Assembly: GCA_021292165.1 (NCBI GenBank)
Contig: CM037879.1
Coordinates: forward strand, 159,867,278-159,931,277
Reading direction: 5' to 3'
DNA length: 64,000 nucleotides
DNA from: Shinisaurus crocodilurus
Lineage: Eukaryota > Chordata > Lepidosauria > Squamata > Shinisauridae
The notes under the pieces were generated by a model. It did not search any database. It worked only from the letters and a program-made list of their open reading frames with translations, and was not told the origin of the DNA. Made by a program: the position numbers and the translations under genes. Positions 11,578-21,201 of the stretch are shown here, in pieces (position 1 is the first letter of the stretch; each line of letters starts with the position of its first letter).

Positions 11578-11581
11578 GTAT
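11541..11581. repeat. (GT)n-(AT)n microsatellite
   Basis: GT repeats run directly into TATATATA. Confidence 0.95.
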
Positions 11582-12825
11582 ATATAGTGTTTAATGTTAA
11601 TACCGTTTGCACGTGCACCTTCAAGGCAGCTGGCCTGGGGTACCTGGACTACTGTACATTGACCGCACATGCAATTATGCAAAATCATGTTGTTAATATT
11701 CTGAACTTTGGGGGAGAGATGTTGCTCAGTTCATAATACATTTGGGCATTACAGGTGGGATGAATTTGTAGTCCAAACCAGTTAGTTATGAACTTTGGCA
11801 ATATCACTGTGCAATATCACTTTACTAGGGGAATAGCAGATAAGTGCCTGGAAAACAAGTTGTAGTGTTTGTGTGGGGTGGGGGAATGGGAAGGAGAAAT
11901 CTGCATTTCCAAAACCTGCACTGTCTATATTCAAATACTATCTATTGAACTTTTCATAAAACAGAATGTTTTCAAATCATGCTTGGAGTAGATGTCCTTT
12001 ATTATTCTTTTTGGCTATGGAGACTCATAATTAAATCAGATAACATTGTTGCATATGGAGAGGAATGGCCAAGATGCTGTCTAAATTATGTATCAATAAA
12101 TTCTCCAACTGCAGAAGGTTAGCATTTTAAAATGCCCTAATAATAAAATAATAATAATAAGATAATCTTAGAATAGTATATTCAACAAAGTCCTTTTCCT
12201 CATCTCCTATGAGAGAAAGGAGACTTCATCAACAGCCATGTGTTATTTTGCTTATCTGTTCATTACCATATTACTTTGATTTGTATGGCAGATTGTAAAC
12301 ACTTGTAAGATTATGAAAATCTTTTTTCCCCCTCCTCATCACTCTGAAGCACTGGGATGTTTTGCACTGTGGAGACAGGGAAAGGCATGAAAAGAAGCAG
12401 ATGGATTATTATGTCTATAATATCCATCTTTTACCTGCTGTTTCATCACATTTTTATCATTGCAAAGTCAGCATGAAAAACCATCAAAGCGAATGCACCT
12501 CCAAAACAATGTCACACCACTGGGTTTTAATGCCCCTTCCCAAAATGGTAAAAGAGTGCTTAGTAACATTAGGACTGTTGTAAAGACATTGCCCATAAGA
12601 CAGGCATCACCAAGCCTTTGTTGGTTTTGATTAATTCATCTTATCCTCCAAATGCCTCTTTTAATTATAAGGATATATTGAGGGAAATGCTCATGTGTAA
12701 ACATTAATATTGTTCCTTTTATTGTGTTCATTGTCTGACTTGGTTTTAGAGGTGTTTCCATATTTGCAAGCAAAGCCACATAGCGAGGGAGTGGGGTAAT
12801 TTCCCCAGACCAGCCCTTCCTGTCT
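11582..12825. other. No recognised feature
   Basis: AT-rich intergenic sequence with short (AAT)n tracts near 12140. No gene or classifiable repeat is evident. Confidence 0.4.
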
Positions 12826-13020
12826 GCAAGGCCTTAAATCATTGATAGAGCACCTGCTTTGCAAGCAGAAGGTACCAGGTTCAATCCCCGGTGTCTCCAG
12901 GTAGGGTTGGAAAAAACCCTGCCTGAAATCCTGGAGAGCTACTGTGGGTCAGTGTCAACAATACTGGGCTAGATGGACCAGGAGTCTGACGTAGCATAAG
13001 ACAACTTCCTTTGTTAGGTG
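12826..13020 (+). mobile_element. tRNA-headed SINE (plus strand)
   Basis: The head has GATAGAGCACCTGCTTTGC and a B-box-like GGTTCAATCCC. The body has CTGCCTGAAATCCTGGAGAG and ends in a GGGCTAGATGGACCA section, the same layout as at 13877-14060. It is a decayed retroposon, not a tRNA gene. Confidence 0.8.
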
Positions 13021-13135
13021 CCTGTGATCTAAGAAGTATGACATTATGTTTCTTTCCTGATTCTTCCTATGGGGCTCAGGACCATGTAGATGGTCCTCCC
13101 TTTTTATTCTCACACCATCCCTGAGTGGTAGGTTA

Positions 13136-13284
13136 GGTGGCCATGTGTCCCCTTTTACAGAGGACATACCTGTATTTGAAGGGCTGCCAGAGCCCTTCAA
13201 ATTTGAAGGGGTCCTCTGTTTGAAGGACTGTCTTGACCGGCTTTATCTGGTTTAAAGATAAAGCACCATAAGAACGGTTCCCCA
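13136..13284. mobile_element. Non-autonomous DNA element, copy 1
   Basis: About 150 bp matches 38236-38375 in the same orientation. It contains TTTGAAGGGCTGCCAGAG, internal inverted GAGCCCTTCAAA / TTTGAAGG words, and the shared end AAAGATAAAGCACCAT. The family is unidentified. Confidence 0.65.
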
Positions 13285-13580
13285 TCCTAGGGATGTACTT
13301 CGGGCCCTACCTGGGCCCGAAGTTCTCCGCGGCTTGGATCTCCGCGGCAGCCCGATCCCAGCTCTTCTGAGCGGTGCGGAGTGTTCTCCGCGCCGCTCGC
13401 GCTGCTCGAGCCACGCCGCCGCCGGACGCCCCTGGACCGCTGCCGCTGCCGCTGCCGCCGCCGCCATACCTCCTGCTGCACCCGCCTCCTCCTCCTCCTC
13501 CACCGCCGTTGCTGTCATCTCCGCCACCGCTGTCGGCGGACCCCCGTGCTCTGTTTTTGGCAGGGGGAACCCCTTTACCC
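13284..13580. mobile_element. GC-rich dispersed element, copy 1
   Basis: Highly GC- and CpG-rich, including a (GCC)n/(CTC)n stretch. It begins CCTAGGGATGT, as does the element at 53640. It shares GCTCTGTTTTTGGCA with that element, and also GCGGAG(T/C)GTTCTCC(G/A)CGCCGCTC in the opposite orientation. The match to a second GC-rich segment 40 kb away indicates a mobile element rather than a gene promoter. Frames through it are repetitive Ala/Pro/Gly. Confidence 0.65.
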
Positions 13581-13876
13581 ATCTGACTGTATAATCCTCA
13601 GTCTACTTTTCTCTGTGGATGGCTACTTAGATTGTGCCTGTATCTCTCCCTTTTCTCAACTCCCACATTTGATGTTTCAGTCCTTGGCCACTCTGTCTAC
13701 CACCTGTTATAGTAGAATTAGGATCCCTTTGGCCTCCTTCTTACAGGCCATTCCCAAAGTTTCTTGTTTTCATAGCTCTGGGCGTCTCCTCATAGAGATG
13801 GGCATGCATAAATTTGTGTTTGTCTATTTAACCATGTGTGCCTATTTGACCTCAGCTTAATGAAATGCCCTCATTA

Positions 13877-14060
13877 GGGAGGGGTGATAGCTCAGTGGCA
13901 GAGAGCACATATTTTCCATGCAGAAGTCCCAGGTTCAATCCCTGGCATCTCCAGGTAGGACACTCCTGCCTGAAATCCTGGAGAGCCATTGCGACCAGAC
14001 CGTGTCGACAATACTGGACTAGAAGGACCAAGGATCTGACTCAGAGGGAAAGAGCAACCC
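13877..14060 (+). mobile_element. tRNA-headed SINE (plus strand)
   Basis: An A-box-like GATAGCTCAGTGGCAGAG, a B-box-like GGTTCAATCCC, then GGCATCTCCAGGTAGG, CTGCCTGAAATCCTGGAGAG and a GGACTAGAAGGACCA section. It is flanked 3' by two tandem copies of the 18-bp word AAAGAGCAACCCCAAGCC. Confidence 0.85.
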
Positions 14061-14830
14061 CAAGCCAGAAAGAAAGAGCAACCCCAAGCCAGCAAGCCTA
14101 AGAAGTTGGACCCAGCTTCTCTTCAAATCTTAAAGCAAATAAGCATAAATACAAATAAGGTAAGAAACAATTCACCTTCTGTTCTCACTAATGGAATTCA
14201 TTCTGTGCTGCTTTCTCTTTCAGAATAAGGCTGGCTCCACACTTTGCATGGCAAATATGTTTGCGGTGCATATATGGTTTTACACTGGTACTTCGTTTCT
14301 GCCACAAATGTGCCAACTGTGAACAGTGGGCAGGCAGGTATAAGTGCCTTTAAATAATGATATGCACGCATCTGGGGACCAGGCCTAACCAGGGTTCCAA
14401 GTTATGTAGACATGGGTGTTCAGAGAGGTGTACAGGTAGGCATGCCACCCATACTTTACACACACTGTGGGAAATATCAGTGCACCAGCCGTGTACACAC
14501 TTGGAGCTGATCTTAGTGCTGCTTAGCTAAGCTGAGAGCAGACCTTCAGGAAGTGCTTGGTGTAAGAGCTAAGCTAAACTGCTCTGTGGAAAGGGTTCCA
14601 GCAGAGAGAGGGAGGCAAGCAAAGACTACTTCTGGCCCCTGCTCCAGCTGTGCTCCCCTGCCCTGCCCACATAGTGCACTGCCGTTACTACCAACAGTCC
14701 TTTGGGAAGGATTCCAGGAGAGAGACAGATGGAGGAGGCAAAGATCACCTCAGCCCCTTGCTCCAAGTGTACCACTCCTCCCTTCCACATGGGTACTATT
14801 GCCAACTGCCTGGTGGGAACTAGGATAATA
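14061..14830. other. No recognised feature
   Basis: No classifiable repeat or gene is seen. Frames in 14553-14838 are not conserved in character. Confidence 0.4.
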
Positions 14831-14990
14831 GATTTCATAGATCATAGAGTTGGAAGGGGCCTACAAGGCCATTGAGCTCAATGCAGGAAACTAGAGGAGG
14901 GGTCTCCCATCCAAGTAATAACCAGGCCTGACCCTGCTTAGCTTTCCATGCTCAGACAAGCTGAGCCAGCGTAAGCCACAGGCCTGTCCT
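14831..14990 (-). mobile_element. 5S-rRNA-headed SINE with CR1-like tail (minus strand)
   Basis: On the minus strand the head holds AAGCTAAGCAGGGTCAGGCC followed by TTGGATGGGAGACC, which is the internal-promoter half of 5S rRNA. The far end on the + strand, CATAGAGTTGGAAGGGGCC, is the complement of a CR1-type 3' tail. Other copies lie at 24987-25162 and 25489-25637. Confidence 0.85.
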
Positions 14991-15166
14991 TATGAGTTGT
15001 TCTATTTTAATAGTTTATTGTGGTTTTATTCATGTATCCTCATGTTGCTTGTAAGCTGCCTGGGAAGGATTTGTCTCCTGAAAGGTAGGAAGAAATAATT
15101 GTAATAAATACATTAAATACTCGATACTACCATCTTTTCCTTGAGTTCCCCCATGTCCTCCAGCAC

Positions 15167-15303
15167 TTCCTGTTTATGCTGGATTGAAAAAAGGACTGGA
15201 CACCTTGGAACTATATGACTGAATATTGCGGGAAGGCAACAACTGCTCTGCGAGTCCATGGATAAAAGGTGCTCTCTTGCTCTCTCTCTGTGGTTTTGTG
15301 CTT
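15167..15303. repeat. Uninterrupted paralogue of the retrocopy target site
   Basis: This 137-bp segment matches 16054-16091 joined to 19401-19505, the two flanks of the DDI2-RSC1A1 insertion. Here GGACTGGACACC continues directly into TTGGAACTAT, as expected of a site before insertion. Apart from a small difference (ATATGACTG versus ATGGCTG) and (CT)n length, the copies are almost identical. The family of the 137-bp sequence is unknown. Confidence 0.85.
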
Positions 15304-16024
15304 TGCCATGCTGTGGCAGTGGAGGCACAGAACTGGAACCTCTTCAGCAGTACACTGCCTCTGGAGTATGAGGTCTGGGCTAACAAGTTCCCAGGAGCAA
15401 CAACAATGCAAGCGTATTTTATCCTTTACCTATTCAACCAGATCGAACCCTTTATTTAACATTTCTCATTTGATCTCTGCCTTCCGAAGACCCTTTAATA
15501 TTTCAAAACTACGCCAGTCCCTTTCATAAACTTTCCAAAGAATGAACTGTAGCAGATGTATTCCAGCTGTGGCTGAATATGCTGTGTCTGCTCAACCCTG
15601 AAATGATCTTTTTAGATGTGAAAATAAAATGCTTCAACAGAGTTGAGGCATAAATACACAAATGACCAAGGATGGGAAAGTGCCTGCAAAACAAAATGTT
15701 CCCATTATCCATTAGAATGTTTTTTTTCCAGAGTTCCCTGAATGAGACCCAGATATTGACTTAAATGAATGATGCAGTTGAGCCAGCTGAGTAATAAGCA
15801 TCCCTTTTATATGACAGACAAAGTTGAGGAAGTAATTCCAACACAGGGTTGCATTTATAATTTTGCTTTCTGCTATAATGGGAAGTCTTGAAGGTGTAGA
15901 GACATGTAAGGGAGGTATGATTCCCTTACATTGTCCATGTATCTCAGTTGCCTTGTCTTCTGTAGAGGCATTTTTCACCCCATCCGAGAGAATATTGGAA
16001 TTTGGTGAGTAAATGAGGATAGGG
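15304..16024. other. No recognised feature
   Basis: AT-rich sequence. No gene or classifiable repeat is seen. Confidence 0.4.
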
Positions 16025-16053
16025 ACACAGAAACACGGAAAGCTGCCTTATAT
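16025..16053 (-). mobile_element. Truncated SINE end
   Basis: ACACGGAAAGCTGCCTTATA resembles the complement of the 3' end of the tRNA-headed SINEs. It stops where the target-site repeat starts. Confidence 0.5.
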
Positions 16054-16079
16054 TTCCTGTTTATGCTGGATTGAAAAAA

Positions 16080-16091
16080 GGACTGGACACC
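16080..16091. repeat. Target-site duplication of the retrocopy, 5' copy
   Basis: GGACTGGACACC directly precedes the GC-rich 5' end of the inserted mRNA copy. The identical 12 bp recur at 19401-19412 after its 3' end. Confidence 0.85.
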
Positions 16092-16118
16092 CTCGCCCAC
16101 CTCGGTGCCGCCGCCGCG

Positions 16119-17255
16119 ATGCTGCTGATGGTGTTCTGCCTGCGGCGGGACCGCTCCGAGCTGACCTTCTCGCTGCAGGTGGACGCCGACTTCGAGCTGC
16201 AGCACTTCCGCGCCCTCTGCGAGTTCAAGTCCGGCATCCCCGCCACCGAGAGCCAGATTGTCTATGCAGAGCGGCCGCTAACTGACAACCACCGGTCACT
16301 GGCTTCTTACGGCTTGAAAGATGGAGACGTGGTGATACTGCAGCAAGTGGAGAATGCGGAGGTGCACCCCCCGGTTCCGTTCACCGGTTTGCCCAGGATA
16401 GACTTCAGCAGCATCACGGTGCCTGGGACGTCTGCCCAGCTGCCCCAGCCACCACCGCAACAGCAGCCCGCCCCGGGGCCGCGCCCCTCTCCTCCCGAGC
16501 TCCCCTCCTCCCCTCAGGGCTTGGATAACCCGGGGCTCTTGCGGGACATGTTGCTGGCCAACCCACACGAGCTCTCCCTGCTGAAGGAGCGCAACCCACC
16601 CCTGGCAGAGGCTCTGCTCAGCGGGAACCTTGAGAAGTTCACCCGGGTTCTGGTAGAGCAGCAGCAGGATCGAGCCCGCCGGGAGCAGGAGAGGATCCAT
16701 CTGTTCTCTGCCGACCCTTTTGATCTTGAGGCTCAAGCCAAGATCGAAGAGGACATCAGGCAGCAAAACATCGAGGAGAACATGACGATCGCCATGGAGG
16801 AGGCCCCGGAGAGCTTCGGCCAGGTGGTGATGCTCTACATCAATTGCAAAGTCAACGGGCACCCGGTGAAAGCCTTTGTGGACTCAGGTGCGCAGATGAC
16901 CATTATGAGTCAAGCATGCGCAGAGAGGTGCAACATCATGCGGCTGGTGGACCGCCGATGGGCAGGCATCGCAAAAGGCGTGGGCACCCAGAAGATCATT
17001 GGCCGGGTGCACCTTGCTCAGGTTCAGATCGAAGGGGACTTCCTGCCTTGCTCATTCTCCATCTTAGAGGAGCAGCCCATGGACATGCTCTTCGGACTCG
17101 ATATGCTGAAGAGACATCAATGTTCCATAGATCTCAAGAAGAATGTCCTGGTGATCGGCACCACCGGCTCCCAGACAACCTTCCTGCCTGAGGGGGAGCT
17201 CCCCGAGTGTGCTGAGGCTAGCTTACGGGGCAGGGCGGGAAGATGTGCGGCTTGA
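16119..17255 (+). CDS. DDI2: DDI2-like aspartyl protease (retrocopy, C-terminally altered)
   Basis: Vertebrate DDI2 is a ubiquitin-directed aspartyl protease and proteasome shuttle; it processes the transcription factor NFE2L1 (NRF1). The chosen start is the ATG at 16119, giving [11 protein letters not shown], which matches the family N-terminus; an upstream in-frame ATG at 16071 lies in target DNA. The 378-residue frame has a ubiquitin-like domain (about 1-78), a Pro/Gln-rich linker (about 105-132), a helical region (about 135-225) and a retroviral-type protease domain (about 235-345). The catalytic triplet Asp255-Ser-Gly lies in FVDSGAQMT. From about residue 133 to 365 it is nearly identical to mammalian DDI2. 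One extra base at 17214 replaces the normal C-terminal ubiquitin-interacting region with 13 unrelated residues and a stop. Whether it is expressed is unknown; it may be a young pseudogene or a DDI1-like retrogene. Confidence 0.85.
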   Translation: MLLMVFCLRRDRSELTFSLQVDADFELQHFRALCEFKSGIPATESQIVYAERPLTDNHRSLASYGLKDGDVVILQQVENAEVHPPVPFTGLPRIDFSSITVPGTSAQLPQPPPQQQPAPGPRPSPPELPSSPQGLDNPGLLRDMLLANPHELSLLKERNPPLAEALLSGNLEKFTRVLVEQQQDRARREQERIHLFSADPFDLEAQAKIEEDIRQQNIEENMTIAMEEAPESFGQVVMLYINCKVNGHPVKAFVDSGAQMTIMSQACAERCNIMRLVDRRWAGIAKGVGTQKIIGRVHLAQVQIEGDFLPCSFSILEEQPMDMLFGLDMLKRHQCSIDLKKNVLVIGTTGSQTTFLPEGELPECAEASLRGRAGRCAA

Positions 17256-18907
17256 GGAGATCGCAGACCAGGAAATGGCAGAAGCCCTGCAGCAGTCCAT
17301 CGAGGAAGCAGAGAATAGTGACAAAGAAACTACCTCACTAGAAACACCATCGTTACCAACTTCTGATGGATTTAAATGTCCAGTCCATTTTCCAGAGATG
17401 GGTCTGAAGACCAGTAACCCTACAAGCCGATTACTTGACCGTTCAGTCTCTGCTCCTTCAGTTTGCTCCCATGAGGGCAGCCGAGCCGAGACTGTTAATC
17501 CTCGAGCTGTAAAGTCTGTGGATTCTCTTCTTGAAGGCTCGATAACTCTAGAAAGCAAAGAGCCGCCTCTATTGCCACTGAACCTTTCTGATCACGTTGC
17601 TTCTGCCAATGTCAATGCTTCTCCAGCTGAAAAAACTGGAACAGAATCCTGCCCTAATCCAACTATCCCTTCACAGAACACTTTTGAAAAGCCGGTTGCT
17701 CATGGCAGTCTACAGAAGTCTAACACTAAAGACAATAACCTTGGTGTGGAGCTCCCTGTTGAAGCAGGAGGAAGTAGCGTATCCAATGCTTGCAAACTGA
17801 CAAAAGAACTAGACGTACCCTTGCTCTCAAAGCATGTGGGACGGAATCAAATGCAGGAGCTTCATTTAGATCTCAAGACGTGCGAACCTGGAGAAGAACT
17901 CTTTGTAGATGGACAGGATGAGCCAAACAGCAGGGAAGACCTGAGCACAGTGGCTGCTTCCCCATTGCCTGCCAGGGCCGAGCAGAGCTTTGATGACTTC
18001 CTTTCTGAGGGGAGAAGAGCCATGGAAGGAGGAGGAGAGATGGGGGTTTCCTCTGGGGAGGGAAGGAAGCCAGAATGTGTGCCGCACAAGTGCCCGGGAG
18101 GTGACATCCTCATGGAAGTGGATGTCTCCACGGAGGCTCTTATTGCTGCCAGTGACCCTTCTGAGAAACAGAACGTTGGATTGACGGATGTGGTGGACTC
18201 TGAATGCTCCATGATGGAGGTGCAATTGTCCAAGCGCGACTCTCCTTTGCCTGCCAGGCCTCCTCCTGCAAGTGATTTGATGCAGCCAGGAAGTCCCACT
18301 TTTCAATCCGCAGGAATGTCGGCTGCGGCCAGCGTTTCTGCTGTTTCTTCCGGAGGCCAGCCGAGTGATTGGACAGAAGACCCGTGCATCTCTCTCACCT
18401 CTGCCTTGAAAGGATGCTCTTGTCATTCAGGAATCTTCAGATTTGAGCAGCTCTGTCTTTCTGTGCCCTTCGGCAGCTTCGAATCGGCTCCAGTGTGGTT
18501 AGCACTCTGAAACATTGTCTCGGCGTTCATCCTCTGGCCAAGTTCTAGCCGGCGAAGCTTCGGAGCAGAGCCAGCCTATCTGCTCCAGCCTCGTCCAGGG
18601 TCAGGTTGCGTCTCAGAGCACTCGGAGTTCTTCCACAGAAGGAACTGGAATGCCGGACGCCTCAAATATGGATGCTCAGAGGCCACTGGATGGAGAACGG
18701 GCTGAGCCATCATCGCCTCTGCCTGCTGGATCTCCAGATCCTGCGCTCGCTCCTCGACCTCCTATTTTTCCTCCTGCAGCCATGAATCAGATTGTGCAGG
18801 CCGGCTTTACACTCCAGGAAGCCAACGAAGCTCTGGAGCACGCTGGTGGGAACGCAGACCTTGCCCTCCTCATTTTGCTAGCCAAGAATATTGTCGTTCC
18901 TACGTAG
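17215..18907 (+). pseudogene. RSC1A1: RSC1A1-like region of the fusion, with disrupted frame
   Basis: RSC1A1 (RS1) regulates trafficking of the glucose transporter SGLT1 and other carriers, and ends in a UBA domain. After the shift at 17214, the DDI2 C-terminus ([17 protein letters not shown]) continues in frame into the RSC1A1 start region LPTSDGF (17353-17373). The position of the human RSC1A1 initiator Met is not Met here, so this part had no start of its own. The frame is open to about 18410, where homology jumps and shifts frame; about 96 codons relative to human RSC1A1 seem lost overall. A TAG follows at 18500-18502. The rest is open to the stop at 18905-18907 and encodes the UBA domain (AGFTLQEANEALEHAGG, then the C-terminus LLAKNIVVPT). 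The middle is Ser/Glu-rich and low in recognisable structure. Confidence 0.85.
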
Positions 18908-18960
18908 CCGTGACGAAAAGACAGCCTGACCGCTGGTCTGTGTGTCCTTTTTAAAGAGTC

Positions 18961-19132
18961 TACAGTATTTTTCCATGTATAAGACTATACTTTTTCCTAA
19001 AATTGTTAGACTAAAAATTGAGGGTCGTCTTATACACGGAAGTAAGCCAAGGAGAGAACCACACGGTTGTGAAACTGCCCAGTGGGGGGTGTCTTATACA
19101 TGGGGGCGTCTTATAGACGGAAAAATACGGTA
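18961..19132. mobile_element. TA-flanked MITE in the retrocopy 3' region
   Basis: The inverted ends are TACAGTATTTTTCC (left) and GGAAAAATACGGTA (right), with inner TATAAGAC / GTCTTATA words mirrored. Flanking TA suggests Tc1/mariner or pogo-type insertion. It is younger than the retrocopy, since it lies within its 3' untranslated part. Confidence 0.8.
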
Positions 19133-19307
19133 TTTGACTGCATAGAATATCCTGCTTAGATGATTGAGCCGTGCTTTTTTTTAAGAGAAAGAGCGGGGAA
19201 AAAGATCATTTATTTTCAGCCAAAGTATCTTCTGTCTGTTTCCCTTGTTGAATTTAGGCCTTTTAAAAGAAGCAAATATTGGTATTGTATTGACACAATG
19301 GCTTTTA

Positions 19308-19384
19308 ATTATTATTATTATTATTATTATTATTGTTATTGTTATTGTTATTGTTATTGTTATTGTTATTGTTATTATTAATAT
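19308..19384. repeat. (ATT)n-(GTT)n microsatellite
   Basis: ATT units merge into ATTGTT units and back into ATT. It lies just before the 3' duplication of the retrocopy and could have grown from a decayed A-rich tail. Confidence 0.9.
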
Positions 19385-19400
19385 TAAGGCAATGTATAAC

Positions 19401-19412
19401 GGACTGGACACC
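19401..19412. repeat. Target-site duplication of the retrocopy, 3' copy
   Basis: GGACTGGACACC is identical to 16080-16091. It is followed by the rest of the 137-bp target repeat up to about 19505. Confidence 0.85.
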
Positions 19413-19504
19413 TTGGAACTATGGCTGAATATTGCGGGAAGGCAACAACTGCTCTGCCAGTCCATGGATAAAAGGTGCTCTCTCTCTCTCTCTCTCTCTC
19501 TCTG

Positions 19505-19965
19505 TGGCTTAGGGCCACAGTACCTGATGGAACGCCTCTCCCAACCACAATCTACCCGGACACTATGCTCAACATCTGGGGCCCTCCTCCGACTGCTACT
19601 CTTGGCTGGTGGCAACAAGGCGTAGGGCCTTTTCAGTGGTGGCTCCCCAATTCTTTTCGCCGCCAGGTTAAGACTTCCCTCTATGCCAAGGCATTTAATA
19701 TTTAATTGTTTAAATAGCACATGGGGGGGCAGGGGGGGTCCTGTCACCTGTAGGCTTAGTTTTATTATGTTTTATTAACTTTGTATTGTCATTTTAAACT
19801 GTGTTTTTAAATTTGGTTTTAAACTTTTTAACTACATTGTATGTTTTTATTGTTGTAGATTTTATTGTATGTATTCTTGTGAACTGCCCAGAGAGCTTCA
19901 GCTGTGGGGCAGTATAGAAATGAAATAAATAAATACAAATAAATAAATAAACAAACAAATAAATA
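19505..19965 (+). mobile_element. CR1/L3-type LINE 3' end (plus strand)
   Basis: The start encodes a decayed GPQYLMERL-type reverse-transcriptase C-terminus comparable to GPVYLKERL in the LINE at 38756-40637. The 3' tail has CTGCCCAGAGAGCTTCAGC and ends in (AAATA)n. Confidence 0.8.
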
Positions 19966-19969
19966 AAAT

Positions 19970-20147
19970 TATACCAAGTCAGACCCTCAGTCCATCTAGT
20001 CCAGTATTGTCAACACAGACTGGCAGCAATAACTCTCCCAAGCATTCAGCCAGGAGTTTTTTCAGCTCTACCTGGAGATGCTGGGGATTGAACCTGGGAC
20101 CTTCTGCATGCAAAGCAGGTGCTCTACCATTGAGCTGTCACAGCTGT
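19970..20147 (-). mobile_element. tRNA-headed SINE (minus strand)
   Basis: Reading + strand: CAAGTCAGACCCTCAGTCCA, CTAGTCCAGTATTGTCAACA, then GGGATTGAACC (complement of the B-box) and CTCTACCATTGAGCTG (complement of the A-box). Confidence 0.85.
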
Positions 20148-20835
20148 TGTGGCCTTACAGCATTCTGAGCATGGATGAACGGGAGAGAAGGAATCAGAAA
20201 GGGGAAAGGCAATAGGAGGAGCACGGGTGGAGCTCAAGAGACAGGGTGGGAATAGAAAGGGCATAAAGCTGGCTTCAACCCTCCCTGAAATAACACACCT
20301 CAAATTGACAGGCTTATAGTTAGTACATTAGAAGTTGGATACAGTATCATGGTTCCGTCAGTGGAAAGGTGTGATCCTCCTCTCTCGATATATGGTGGTC
20401 CTGATCCAAATTGCAGCCCCGTGCACTTATTCTGTAGCAAGAAGAGAAGCCTCAGCCACATGCTGCGCAATTGATATAATGTATCAAAACTTGGTGTAAT
20501 GTTAAGGGTTGCAACGTATTTTTTTAAAAAATATGGCTATCAATACTAAACCTCTAATTCTGTGAATTAAATGCAATGGTTTTATTTTATGGTGGGTTGA
20601 CTAATAACTCTGTCATCATATTTTATTGCTGTTTTATTGTACCGTATTTTATTATATTTGTGTCATTGCTGTTCCCCACCTTGAGCACCGTGTGTTGGAA
20701 AAACAAGGTACAAATTTTAAAATATTAATAATAAATATTCTCAGATATTGCCATCACATCCTATTTATGTATATCCATTCTAGAGTAAAGAATATATATT
20801 TTTATCCTGTAAGTCATCAAAATGCACAACTATAT
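20148..20835. other. Mostly unclassified, with a short LINE-like tail at 20590-20740
   Basis: About 20590-20740 has the look of an L2-like 3' end (CCCCACCTTGAGCACCGTG). The rest shows nothing classifiable. Confidence 0.45.
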
Positions 20836-21201
20836 AAACCATGCATGCATATAAGGAAGTTTGGGATATAGCCCTAAATGATAAACTAACTTGTAGTATC
20901 AAATGCAAAAAGGGACAGTTAAAGAAGAATAATTTTATGGATATATGGAATCAATTATTAGACTATGTATTAATAAAGGGGAAGGGGACTATGCCTTGTC
21001 AGGATATGTTATATTTTTGGAATGTGGAATTTAATTGATCAAGGGGATGGAAGTATATTAGTTGGTCCCTAGGCGAGTGGGGGGGGGCGCACCTTATGAT
21101 GTATTTTAGTTGTACGTTTTTGTTTTATAGTTTTGTATGTAGTTTATAATAATTAAATAAAATTTATTTTAAAAAAAGAAAAGAAAAAAAAAACCATGCA
21201 T
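20836..21201 (+). mobile_element. 5'-truncated L1 with target duplication
   Basis: The body 20847-21190 encodes the end of an L1 ORF2 protein (EVWDIALNDKLTC, then CQDMLYFWN) and finishes in an A-rich tail. The same C-terminus is found at 52165-52419 on the minus strand. AAACCATGCAT is duplicated at 20836-20846 and 21191-21201, marking the insertion. Confidence 0.85.

Larger units (their letters stand above)
16092..19400 (+). pseudogene. Retrocopy of a fused DDI2-RSC1A1 transcript
   Basis: The insert contains a 27-base GC-rich leader, the DDI2 coding region, the RSC1A1 coding region and a 3' untranslated part, without introns. As known for the family, the parental DDI2 is multi-exonic in vertebrates and RSC1A1 lies in its 3' region. 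The lack of introns and the 12-bp flanking duplications show reverse transcription of a spliced readthrough mRNA. A poly-A tail is not recognisable; an (ATT)n tract at 19308-19384 may be its degenerate remnant. Lesions are one extra base at 17214, a frame-shifting loss near 18410-18420, and an in-frame stop at 18500. A MITE has since inserted at 18961-19132. The 5' end is close to the start codon, so a native promoter was probably not carried along. Confidence 0.85.

Noticed and set aside
13877..13960. tRNA gene
   Set aside because: A- and B-box-like sequences are present but continue into a SINE body found several times in the window; no complete cloverleaf is supported.
16071..16118. Upstream in-frame ATG at 16071 as the start of the DDI2-like protein
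   Set aside because: The codons 16071-16091 come from the target-site repeat (also found at 15184), not from the gene. The ATG at 16119 matches the family N-terminus.
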